Positions 54,159 to 62,416 of a stretch of DNA of 64,000 bases are shown here, in pieces. The first letter of the stretch is position 1. Each line of letters starts with the position of its first letter. The notes beneath the pieces were generated by a model, which saw only the letters and a list, made by a program, of their open reading frames with translations, did no database searches and was not told the origin of the DNA. The DNA lies in assembly GCA_015058045.1 (NCBI GenBank), contig SVDC01000005.1:1-64000 (forward strand), read 5' to 3'. A program made the position numbers and the translations under genes. This stretch comes from Cellulosilyticum sp. GTDB lineage: Bacteria; Bacillota; Clostridia; Lachnospirales; Cellulosilyticaceae.

Positions 54159-54727
54159 TATTAATAATAGATAACTATGATAGTTTTACCTATAATCTCT
54201 ATCAGTATATAGGACATTTTAATCCGGATGTTAAGGTGTTTAGAAATGATGAGATTACTATACAGGAAATAGAAAGGCTTAATCCTTCACATCTTATTAT
54301 TTCGCCGGGACCTAAATACCCAAAAGATGCAGGGATTTCCATAGAGGCTATTCGACATTTTACAGGTAAGATACCGATCTTAGGGGTATGTTTAGGTCAC
54401 CAATCTATAGGCGAAGCCTTTGGGGGAAAGGTTGTTAGAGCACATCATATTTTGCATGGTAAAACCAGTGAAATTACATTGAATCCAGAGTGCTTGATTT
54501 TTAAAGATTTACCGAAACGTGTAGTAGCAGGAAGATATCACTCCCTGATTGTGGAGAAGGAAACCTTGCCAGAAACATTAGTTATTACAGGGGAAGATGA
54601 GGCAGGAGAAATCATGGCATTTAAACACAAAACAGAACCTACTTTTGGTGTTCAGTTTCATCCAGAGTCTATTTTAACCATAGAAGGAAAAAGAATGATT
54701 AAAAACTTTTTGGAGGTGTCTTTATGA
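54155..54727 (+). CDS. trpG: Anthranilate synthase component II (glutamine amidotransferase)
   Basis: This class I glutamine amidotransferase supplies ammonia to TrpE. It has 190 residues, with no TrpD fusion. The catalytic triad is visible: C79 in GVCLGHQ, H169 and E171 in QFHPES. NYDSFTYNLYQY at the start is the family signature. Start and stop overlap both neighbours by 4 bases, implying coupled translation. It could also serve p-aminobenzoate synthase, since amphibolic TrpG/PabA is common; no pabB was seen here. Confidence 0.96.
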   Translation: MILIIDNYDSFTYNLYQYIGHFNPDVKVFRNDEITIQEIERLNPSHLIISPGPKYPKDAGISIEAIRHFTGKIPILGVCLGHQSIGEAFGGKVVRAHHILHGKTSEITLNPECLIFKDLPKRVVAGRYHSLIVEKETLPETLVITGEDEAGEIMAFKHKTEPTFGVQFHPESILTIEGKRMIKNFLEVSL

Positions 54728-55740
54728 TGATCAATGACTATATCAAAAAAGTAATTGAAGGGAATAATTTAACAACTAAGGAAGCAACTGAGGCTATGGA
54801 TGCGATTATGAGTGGTAAGGCAACACCAGCTCAAATAGGAAGCTACTTAACGGCATTACGCATGAAAGGAGAAACCATTGAGGAAATTACAGGCTGTGCA
54901 AAAGGTATGAGAGAAAAGTGTTTGCAGCTAATGGGCAAGGGGGACCTCATGGATATTGTAGGAACAGGAGGAGATTGTACCAATACTTTTAATGTATCTA
55001 CAGTTTCCTCGTTTGTGGTTGCAGCAGCAGGTGTTTCAATTGCAAAACATGGAAATAGAAGTGTATCTAGTAAATGTGGTAGTGCTGATGTGCTAGAAGC
55101 ATTAGGGGTTAAATTAGACTTAACCAAGGAACAAAATGAAAAAGTATTAGAGAAAACAGGGATGTGTTTTATGTTTGCACCGGTTTACCATAGTGCCATG
55201 AAACATGTAGCAGGGCCAAGAAAAGAATTAGGTGTTCGTACCATCTTTAATATCCTAGGACCTCTTGCAAATCCTGCATATGCTAATCTTCAAGTCATGG
55301 GTGTTTATTCCAATGAGCTAGTGGAATCTATGGCCCATGTATTAAATAATCTAGGTGTAAAAAGAGCTATGGTAGTTCATGGCGCTGATGGTGTAGATGA
55401 AGTATCTATTTGTGGAGAAACCAATGTTTGTGAAGTAAGAGAAGGTAGAATGATAAGCTATACGATTCATCCAGAAAAGCTTGGGCTTACCCTAGCAAAA
55501 CCAGAAGATATTAAGGGAGGTTTAGCTGAAGAGAATAAAGGCATTACACTATCTATCTTAAAAGGGGAAAAAGGCGCTAAAAGAGATATGGTCCTCATTA
55601 ATAGCGCAGTTGCCCTCTATATTGCATCAGAGCATAAACGTTTAGGAGAATGTGTGCAGATAGCAGCAGAGATGATTGATAGTGGTAAGGCACTAGCCAA
55701 GATGCAAGAATTTATAATAGCGACTCAAGTATCTGCTTAG
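54724..55740 (+). CDS. trpD: Anthranilate phosphoribosyltransferase
   Basis: TrpD joins anthranilate to PRPP. It has 338 residues, the usual length. The PRPP-binding loop is VGTGGDCTNTFNVST (about residues 79-93). The second motif, KHGNRSVSSKCGSADVLEALG (about 106-126; shown in part), carries the anthranilate/Mg contacts. GPRKELGVRTIFNILGPL near 160 completes the family pattern. It overlaps trpG by 4 bases. A 132-base gap with no ORF separates it from trpC. Confidence 0.96.
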   Translation: MMINDYIKKVIEGNNLTTKEATEAMDAIMSGKATPAQIGSYLTALRMKGETIEEITGCAKGMREKCLQLMGKGDLMDIVGTGGDCTNTFNVSTVSSFVVAAAGVSIAKHGNRSVSSKCGSADVLEALGVKLDLTKEQNEKVLEKTGMCFMFAPVYHSAMKHVAGPRKELGVRTIFNILGPLANPAYANLQVMGVYSNELVESMAHVLNNLGVKRAMVVHGADGVDEVSICGETNVCEVREGRMISYTIHPEKLGLTLAKPEDIKGGLAEENKGITLSILKGEKGAKRDMVLINSAVALYIASEHKRLGECVQIAAEMIDSGKALAKMQEFIIATQVSA

Positions 55741-55872
55741 AGTTAGATAAAGAATCAGAAGGAGAAACATATATAAGAAGAGATATAAGAAAGCACATAA
55801 AAGAAGAGAAAAACGCTAGAAGAAAATAAGGAGGAAAAATAGTTATTATGAAAACGGTAGGGGTGAGAAAAG

Positions 55873-56655
55873 ATGATATTAAATGAAATTCTTGCAAATC
55901 GGAAGAAAGCTATAGCGGATTTGAAGGAGACAATAACAATTAGTACCTTAGAAAAGCAAATAAGCGCTTTAAATATAAGACATCTTTCTTTTAAAGAGGC
56001 GTTAAAAAAACAGGATAAACCACTGAATGTTATTGCGGAGGTAAAAAAAGCCTCTCCTTCTAAGGGGTTAATCTGTAAAGCATTTAATCATTTAGAAATT
56101 GCAAAGTCCTATGAAAAAGGTCAGGCAGCAGCATTATCTGTACTTACAGAACCAACGTATTTTCAAGGCTGTAATCAGTATTTGACGGAAATTAAAGGAG
56201 AAGTTTGTTTACCAGTGCTGAGAAAGGATTTTATTATAGATCCTTTTCAAATTTATGAAGCAAAGGCAATTGGGGCAGATGCCATTTTACTGATTGTGGC
56301 TGCATTATCTCCCAGAGAGCTTAAAGTATATCTTGATTTAGCAAATCAGCTAGAGTTAGATGTATTAGTGGAAACGCATAATGAACAAGAAGTAAAAATC
56401 GCATTAGAGGCAGGAGCGGAGATTATAGGGGTTAATAATCGAAACTTACAAACCTTTGAAGTGAGCTTAGAAATCTCGGAAAGATTAAGAAAGCTTATTC
56501 CTAAAGAGAAAGTATTTGTAGCAGAAAGTGGAATTCATACGGTGGAAGATATAAAAAGATTAAAAGCTTTAGAGATTAATGCAGTTCTTATTGGAGAGAG
56601 TGTCGTTAAAGCTCAAAATCCTAAGGATAAGCTACAAGAATTAATCAATGCCTAA
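55873..56655 (+). CDS. trpC: Indole-3-glycerol phosphate synthase
   Basis: This TIM barrel closes the indole ring of CdRP. Its 260 residues are typical for the monofunctional form. The strand-1 motif NVIAEVKKASPSKG (about residues 55-68) contains the catalytic Lys and phosphate-binding Ser. LRKDFIIDPFQIYEAKAIGA (about 117-136) holds the second Lys. GVNNRNLQTFEV and AESGIHTVEDI complete the active site. A GGGGTGAGAA region precedes the ATG. It is followed by trpF in the same operon. Confidence 0.96.
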   Translation: MILNEILANRKKAIADLKETITISTLEKQISALNIRHLSFKEALKKQDKPLNVIAEVKKASPSKGLICKAFNHLEIAKSYEKGQAAALSVLTEPTYFQGCNQYLTEIKGEVCLPVLRKDFIIDPFQIYEAKAIGADAILLIVAALSPRELKVYLDLANQLELDVLVETHNEQEVKIALEAGAEIIGVNNRNLQTFEVSLEISERLRKLIPKEKVFVAESGIHTVEDIKRLKALEINAVLIGESVVKAQNPKDKLQELINA

Positions 56656-56708
56656 AGTAATACAGAGGGTTAATAAATTAGTTAGACAAAAATAAAAGGG
56701 GGGATAAA

Positions 56709-57341
56709 GTGGGGACTAAAATAAAAATCTGTGGATTAAAAAGGGTAGAAGATATTAAAATTGTGAATAAAATTCGCCCAGATTATATTGGTTTTGTATT
56801 TGCACCAAGTAAAAGGCAAATTAGCATAGAAAATGCCAAGCAGCTTAAAGCATTGCTTCATCCTTCTATAAAAACAGTTGGGGTATTTGTAAACGAGCAC
56901 ATAGAAAAAATCCTTCAATGTGAGCAGCAAGGCATTATAGATACCGTCCAGCTTCATGGAGACGGAGATTTAGTATATATCAAAGAACTAAAAAAAGCAA
57001 GCCATTTATCCATAATAAAAGCATTCAGAATAAAAGATGCCAAGAGCTTAGAAGAACAAAGAGCACTTATTGAAAGTCCGCTTTTAGATGATATATTGTT
57101 AGATGCCTATAGTCCAGAAGCTTATGGTGGCTTAGGAAGAAGTTTTGATTGGCGTTTAGTCGATCAGATTCAAAGGCCATATTTTTTAGCAGGAGGTATT
57201 GGAATAGAAAATATAGACGAAGCGTTATCACATCACCCTTATGCCATTGATGTAAGTAGTAAAGTGGAAACAGATGGAGTTAAAGATGAAGAGAAAATAA
57301 GACAACTAGTTGAGAGAGTAAGAGCAGATGATAAAAGATAG
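56709..57341 (+). CDS. trpF: Phosphoribosylanthranilate isomerase
   Basis: TrpF converts PRA to CdRP by Amadori rearrangement. It has 210 residues. [11 protein letters not shown] at about residues 5-15 carries the catalytic Cys. [37 protein letters not shown] (catalytic Asp) and [10 protein letters not shown] follow the family order. The start is GTG at 56709, directly after AAGGGGGGATAAA. It lies 53 bases after trpC. Confidence 0.95.
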   Translation: MGTKIKICGLKRVEDIKIVNKIRPDYIGFVFAPSKRQISIENAKQLKALLHPSIKTVGVFVNEHIEKILQCEQQGIIDTVQLHGDGDLVYIKELKKASHLSIIKAFRIKDAKSLEEQRALIESPLLDDILLDAYSPEAYGGLGRSFDWRLVDQIQRPYFLAGGIGIENIDEALSHHPYAIDVSSKVETDGVKDEEKIRQLVERVRADDKR

Positions 57342-57391
57342 AACATAATTTAACATATAAAATAAATGAGAAAATAGATGAGGTGAAAAGA

Positions 57392-58579
57392 ATGAATCAA
57401 AAAGGGAGATTTGGCATTCACGGTGGGCAGTATATTCCAGAAACATTAATGAATGCAGTAGTTGAATTAGAAAAGGCATATGCGTTTTATAAAAATGATT
57501 CAGATTTCCAAGAGGAATTAAAAGAGCTGTTTAAAGAGTATACAGGTAGACCTTCGCTACTTTACTATGCAGAAAAAATGACAAAAGATTTAGGCGGAGC
57601 AAAGATTTACTTAAAACGTGAAGATCTCAACCATACAGGGTCTCATAAGATTAATAATGTTTTAGGCCAACTTTTACTAGCAAAACGCATGGGAAAGACA
57701 CGCATTATTGCTGAAACAGGAGCTGGGCAACATGGGGTAGCAACAGCGACAGCAGCAGCTTTAATGGGAATGGAGTGTGAGGTTTATATGGGGGAAGAAG
57801 ATACCATTAGGCAGGCACTTAATGTTTATCGTATGGAGCTTCTTGGAGCTAAAGTTCATGCAGTTAAGACAGGTACTAGAACATTAAAGGATGCAGTTAA
57901 TGCAGCACTCCAAGACTGGACTAGGACAGTAGAAAATACTTTTTATTGTATTGGCTCTGTTATGGGTCCACATCCTTATCCAGAAATGGTAAGAGATTTT
58001 CAGAGGGTGATTGGTAAAGAAATTAAAGTGCAAATTCTGGAAAAAGAAGGTAAACTTCCTGACATAGTTATGGCATGTGTGGGAGGGGGAAGTAATGCAA
58101 TGGGTGCATTTTATGATTTTATTCCTGATACAGAAGTTAAATTAGTAGGTGTAGAAGCAGCTGGTCTTGGCGTAGATACACCGCAAAATGCAGCAACCAT
58201 TGCAGCAGGAAAAGAAGGGATTTTCCATGGTATGAAATCTTACTTTTTACAAAGTGATGATGGAAGTATTGCGCCGGTATACTCTATTTCAGCAGGGTTA
58301 GATTATCCTGGTATTGGACCAGAGCATGCTTATTTACATGATACAAAAAGAGCAGAGTATGTACCAATTACAGATGAAGAAGCAGTAGTTGCCTTTGAGT
58401 ATTTATCTAGGACAGAGGGGATTATTCCAGCTATTGAGAGTGCACATGCAGTTGCTTATGCCATGAAAATAGCAGGAAAGATGGAACAAGATCAAGTGAT
58501 TGTAGTCAACCTTTCAGGTAGAGGAGATAAAGACGTAGCAGCGATTGCAAGATATAAGGGGGTAAATCTTCATGAGTAA
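57392..58579 (+). CDS. trpB: Tryptophan synthase beta chain
   Basis: TrpB condenses indole with serine using PLP. It has 395 residues and is of the classical TrpB1 type. The PLP lysine is K86 in HTGSHKINN (81-89). [14 protein letters not shown] precedes it. The catalytic Glu lies in [20 protein letters not shown]. The phosphate loop is GGGSNAMG (about 231-238). I place the start at the ATG 57392, since GAGG has proper spacing to it; a GTG at 57383 lies on the ribosome-binding site. It overlaps trpA by 8 bases, typical of the trpBA pair that forms the channelled complex. Confidence 0.97.
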   Translation: MNQKGRFGIHGGQYIPETLMNAVVELEKAYAFYKNDSDFQEELKELFKEYTGRPSLLYYAEKMTKDLGGAKIYLKREDLNHTGSHKINNVLGQLLLAKRMGKTRIIAETGAGQHGVATATAAALMGMECEVYMGEEDTIRQALNVYRMELLGAKVHAVKTGTRTLKDAVNAALQDWTRTVENTFYCIGSVMGPHPYPEMVRDFQRVIGKEIKVQILEKEGKLPDIVMACVGGGSNAMGAFYDFIPDTEVKLVGVEAAGLGVDTPQNAATIAAGKEGIFHGMKSYFLQSDDGSIAPVYSISAGLDYPGIGPEHAYLHDTKRAEYVPITDEEAVVAFEYLSRTEGIIPAIESAHAVAYAMKIAGKMEQDQVIVVNLSGRGDKDVAAIARYKGVNLHE

Positions 58580-59354
58580 TATAAAGTTAGCATTTGATAA
58601 AGTAAAAACAGAGGGACATAAGGCATTCATTCCTTTTATTACAGCTGGTGACCCACATATTCAAGCAACAGAAGAATTTATCTATGCTTTAGAAAAAGCA
58701 GGAAGTACCATTATTGAACTAGGAGTACCTTTTTCAGATCCAGTAGCAGATGGACCTATTATTCAAGAAGCTAATCTAAGAGCTATGGCAAATGGTATCC
58801 ATATTCATAAGATATTTGAAATGATTCAACGTGTTCGAAAAAATACACAGATTCCACTTGTTTATTTAATGTATGCCAATACCATTCATTACTATGGCAT
58901 TCAGTGTTTTTTTGAAAAATGTAAAGAAGTAGGTGTGGATGGAGTGATAGTGCCCGATGTACCTATTGAAGAAAAAGAAGAATTTGATAGGTATGCAAGA
59001 GAAAATGGGGTAGATTTTATTGCATTGGTGGCACCTACTTCTAAAGAACGTACTAAAGAAATTTGTGAGAAGGCATCTGGATTTTTATATTGTGTTTCTT
59101 CTCTTGGCGTTACAGGAACCAGAGAAAGTATTCAAACCAATTTAGTAGAAATGTTTTCAGAAATTAAAAAGTATACCCAGATTCCAACAGCATTAGGTTT
59201 TGGAATTTCAAATCCTGATCAAGCAGCAGAGGTTAAAGATTTTGCTGATGGTATTATTGTAGGAAGTGCCATGGTAAAAATTATTGAAAGATATGGTGAA
59301 GAAAGTGCTGAGCCACTTATGGAGTTTGCTAAAGGATTTGTAGAAGTTCTATAA
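58572..59354 (+). CDS. trpA: Tryptophan synthase alpha chain
   Basis: TrpA cleaves indole-3-glycerol phosphate to indole, which is channelled to TrpB. It has 260 residues. The catalytic acids are E49 ([10 protein letters not shown]) and D60 (PVADGP), at the same numbers as in the E. coli enzyme. The phosphate loop includes [11 protein letters not shown] and IIVGSAMVK. It is the last gene of the operon; its start lies within the end of trpB. Confidence 0.97.
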   Translation: MSNIKLAFDKVKTEGHKAFIPFITAGDPHIQATEEFIYALEKAGSTIIELGVPFSDPVADGPIIQEANLRAMANGIHIHKIFEMIQRVRKNTQIPLVYLMYANTIHYYGIQCFFEKCKEVGVDGVIVPDVPIEEKEEFDRYARENGVDFIALVAPTSKERTKEICEKASGFLYCVSSLGVTGTRESIQTNLVEMFSEIKKYTQIPTALGFGISNPDQAAEVKDFADGIIVGSAMVKIIERYGEESAEPLMEFAKGFVEVL

Positions 59355-59361
59355 AGTACAA

Positions 59362-59410
59362 AACTAACAAAATGTGCTATGAATAATAATCGTAGCACAT
59401 TTTGTTAGTT
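59362..59410 (+). terminator. Long hairpin after the trp operon
   Basis: AACTAACAAAATGTGCTATG pairs over 20 bp with the stretch at 59391-59410 (one G-T) around a 9-base loop. It ends the trp operon. The T-tract is missing after the stem, so it may act as an RNA 3'-end stabiliser as much as a terminator. Confidence 0.7.
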
Positions 59411-59538
59411 AAGGATGAATGTATGAAACATAATAGTTTGAATATTTAAATAGTGGTGGTATAATTGGGTTAGCAAAAGCTAATCTGAAGGGTGTAAGGT
59501 AAAGTATGAGGGAATGAGATGAGAAGGGAGTGGTATAT

Positions 59539-60471
59539 TTGAACAAGGGGCAAGTTGTTTATATGATTAATAATATGGTTTATTATCAAGACTCTATACA
59601 AATGATTCAATCTTCTCAAGTTGAAAAATTTGAAATAGATGTACAAACAACCAATAAGGGAATGATGTTATATGATTGGCAGATGAAGTATAGTGTGGAT
59701 GTAGATGTGCAAAAAAAAGGGTTAGAAGTAGAAGATGAAGTGCAAATTATATTCTTTATAAATAAAGGATTACAATGGAATATAGAGGATCAAAGAAAGT
59801 GTATCGAGATACAAAAGGGGGAAACATGTATATATAGAAATCGCTTTCAGTCGTCGTCTACCTGTTATCTAGGAGGTTATGAATTTCTATTTAAAAGCTT
59901 ACATATTCCAATAGCTTATTTTAAAGAAATTGTACAAACTTTAAATAATCAAGATTTAGAAGAGAAGATTTTAAAGGACATCTCTAAATTAACGATATCT
60001 GCACCTATGTATAGTATTTTAGCGGATATGGATAAGGGGAAACAGTATAATGAAGGAATAAGAAGTTTATATTTAGAGGGAAAAATACTAGAGTTATTGG
60101 CAATTTATTTTTCAGAGTTAGAGATAGGGAGGTCAAAAGAAGCCTATTATATCGGACGTACAGATAGAGAATCTATTGAGAGAGTACGAGAAATCATTGA
60201 TAAAGAACTCATTCACACACCAAATTGTGAGGCATTAGCTAAAGAGGTGCAGATGAGTCGCTCTAAATTAACTAAGCTTTTTGCAGCTATCTATGATATG
60301 CCTATTCATACGTATGTCATTCATAAACGATTAGAATATGCAGCACAGCTTTTAGCGGAGAAAAGGGTTAACGTAACGCAGGCAGCTATGCTATCAGGAT
60401 ATAGTAATATGAGTCATTTTTCTGCCTCATTTAAGAAAAAATATGGAGTATTACCCAGTGAATATTATTAA
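59539..60471 (+). CDS. AraC family transcriptional regulator
   Basis: This regulator has about 310 residues. The N-terminal 190 residues form an unassigned sensor domain. The C-terminal AraC DNA-binding domain (about 215-310) has both helix-turn-helix parts: CEALAKEVQMSRSKLTKLFA and NVTQAAMLSGYSNMSHFSAS, ending FKKKYGVLPSEYY. The sensor part resembles YbtA/PchR-like regulators of siderophore systems, which fits the two IrtAB-like ABC genes just downstream. Activation by an iron-chelate complex is inferred from this context. I prefer the TTG at 59539 (AAGGGAG spacing); GTG 59530 and ATG 59563 are alternatives. Confidence 0.87.
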   Translation: MNKGQVVYMINNMVYYQDSIQMIQSSQVEKFEIDVQTTNKGMMLYDWQMKYSVDVDVQKKGLEVEDEVQIIFFINKGLQWNIEDQRKCIEIQKGETCIYRNRFQSSSTCYLGGYEFLFKSLHIPIAYFKEIVQTLNNQDLEEKILKDISKLTISAPMYSILADMDKGKQYNEGIRSLYLEGKILELLAIYFSELEIGRSKEAYYIGRTDRESIERVREIIDKELIHTPNCEALAKEVQMSRSKLTKLFAAIYDMPIHTYVIHKRLEYAAQLLAEKRVNVTQAAMLSGYSNMSHFSASFKKKYGVLPSEYY

Positions 60472-60536
60472 AAATTAAAAAACAAAACTGTTAATGAAAA
60501 ACTTTTTTTGGTAGTGATTAAAAATAGAAATAATTA

Positions 60537-60584
60537 AAATAGCAGATGAAGGTTAGAAGAGGCTAACTATCATCTGCTATTTTA
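60537..60584 (+). terminator. Hairpin between the AraC gene and the ABC pair
   Basis: AAATAGCAGATG / CATCTGCTATTT pairs outside an inner GTTAG / CTAAC stem, followed by TTAGTTTG. It is probably a terminator after araC, so the ABC genes may have their own promoter or rely on read-through. Confidence 0.65.
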
Positions 60585-60652
60585 GTTTGTTTTTATAAAC
60601 TAAAAGAAAAAGCGGTGAGATTGAATTAGGAAGGGAAAGGGGTTATAAGGAA

Positions 60653-62416
60653 ATGTTTGAAAGAATATTTAAGTATGCAGGACCATACAAGAAGACAACA
60701 ATTCTAGCCAGTGTAGTCATTTTATTTGCTGTATTAGTTAATGTCGTGCCGTTCTTTTTTGTTTATCAAATTATTGCACCTATTATTATGGGTAAAGGGA
60801 TGACATTAGAGTATATTACTTTAAGAATAGTAGGTATATTAATTTGTTTAGTTTTACATGGGGTATTGTATGTAAAAGGACTAGGGCTATCGCATAAGGC
60901 AGCATTTAATATTTTAATGCGCCTTAGGGTTTCATTACAGGGACGTATGGAAAAATTACCACTAGGAATTATTATGGAAAAAGGAATAGGAAGTGCAAAA
61001 AGAATCTTTGTAGATGATATAGATAATATTGAGGTACTATTAGCACATGCTATTCCAGAAGGATTTGGAAATTGTATAACGGCGATTATTATTTATATTG
61101 CCCTATTTTTTGTGGATTGGAAATTAGCATTAATATCACTTGCTTCTTTACCATTAGGTATGTTTGCTATGGGGATGATGATGTGGATTGGTAATAAAGA
61201 TATGGTGAGTTATTATCGTGCAGGTCAAGTGATGAATGATACCATTATTGAATATATCAATGGAATGGAGGTTGTGAAAGTTTTCAACAAAGATGGAGAG
61301 TCTTATGAACGTTATCACAAAGCCATTACAGGATATAGAGATTTTACTTTAGATTGGTATAAAGCGTGCTGGCCATGGATGGCAATCTATAACAGTATAT
61401 TACCAGCTACTATTATATTAACATTACCATTAGGTTCATGGTCTGTATTAAAAGGTTATGCCACATTACCAGATTTGGTACTAGTATTATGCTTATCTAT
61501 GAGTATAGGAGGTCCGTTGTTAAAAACATTAAACTTTGTACCTTCGTTGCCTCAGCTTAATTATAAAATAGAGACGTTGGAAAAGTTATTAGATGCTGAG
61601 CCAGTTAAACAAAATGAAAAGCCATTTAGGGGAAAGGATCATACCATCACCTTTGAACATGTAAGTTTTGGCTATAATGAAGAGCAAGTTATTGATGATG
61701 TGAGCCTAACTATTAAAGAAGGAGAAAAAACAGCATTAGTTGGTGAATCTGGTTCGGGTAAGAGTACTCTGGCTAAACTGTTAGTTCATTACTATGATGC
61801 TAATAAGGGAATTATTAGTATAGGGGGACAAGAAATTACACAAATGAGTCTAGAGGCTTTAAACAAAGAGATTGCCTATGTTTCGCAGGAACAATATTTA
61901 TTTAATATATCTATTTTGGAGAATATTAGAATTGGAAATTTAGAGGCATCTGATAAAGAAGTGATAGAGGCAGCTAGAAAAGCACAGTGCATGGAATTTA
62001 TTAATCAATTACCGAAGGGAATTCATACTTTAGCAGGGGATAGTGGTAATCAGCTTTCAGGTGGGCAACGTCAAAGAATAGCTTTAGCAAGGGCTATTTT
62101 AAAAAATGCTTCTATCATTGTGCTAGATGAAGCAACAGCTTATACAGACCCGGAAAATGAAGAAAAAATGGAAACAGCAATTGCAGAAGTCGTAAAAGGA
62201 AAGACATTACTGGTTATTGCGCACCGTTTAGGTTCTATAAAAAATGCAGATCAAATTTGTGTAATGGCAAAAGGAAAGATTGTTGCTAGAGGTAGTCATG
62301 AGAACCTAATAAAAACCTCTAAGGATTATCAGAGACTATGGAATGCTTCTATGGAGAGTAGAGGGTGGCAAGTTAACAATAGAGAGGAGGAAGAAATCCG
62401 TGTTGAAATTAATTAA
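60653..62416 (+). CDS. ABC transporter half, YbtP/IrtA-type
   Basis: This 587-residue fused permease-ATPase has six helices (about residues 15-310) and a nucleotide-binding domain. Walker A is GESGSGKST (about 364-372), the signature LSGGQRQR is near 468, and Walker B is IIVLDEATAYTDPENEEKME near 487. The D-loop form DPENE is characteristic of the YbtP/IrtA branch, exporter-fold proteins that import ferric siderophores. It is followed by a second half-transporter with a 17-base overlap, so a heterodimer is expected. The AraC regulator lies upstream. An alternative is a drug or peptide exporter. Confidence 0.88.
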   Translation: MFERIFKYAGPYKKTTILASVVILFAVLVNVVPFFFVYQIIAPIIMGKGMTLEYITLRIVGILICLVLHGVLYVKGLGLSHKAAFNILMRLRVSLQGRMEKLPLGIIMEKGIGSAKRIFVDDIDNIEVLLAHAIPEGFGNCITAIIIYIALFFVDWKLALISLASLPLGMFAMGMMMWIGNKDMVSYYRAGQVMNDTIIEYINGMEVVKVFNKDGESYERYHKAITGYRDFTLDWYKACWPWMAIYNSILPATIILTLPLGSWSVLKGYATLPDLVLVLCLSMSIGGPLLKTLNFVPSLPQLNYKIETLEKLLDAEPVKQNEKPFRGKDHTITFEHVSFGYNEEQVIDDVSLTIKEGEKTALVGESGSGKSTLAKLLVHYYDANKGIISIGGQEITQMSLEALNKEIAYVSQEQYLFNISILENIRIGNLEASDKEVIEAARKAQCMEFINQLPKGIHTLAGDSGNQLSGGQRQRIALARAILKNASIIVLDEATAYTDPENEEKMETAIAEVVKGKTLLVIAHRLGSIKNADQICVMAKGKIVARGSHENLIKTSKDYQRLWNASMESRGWQVNNREEEEIRVEIN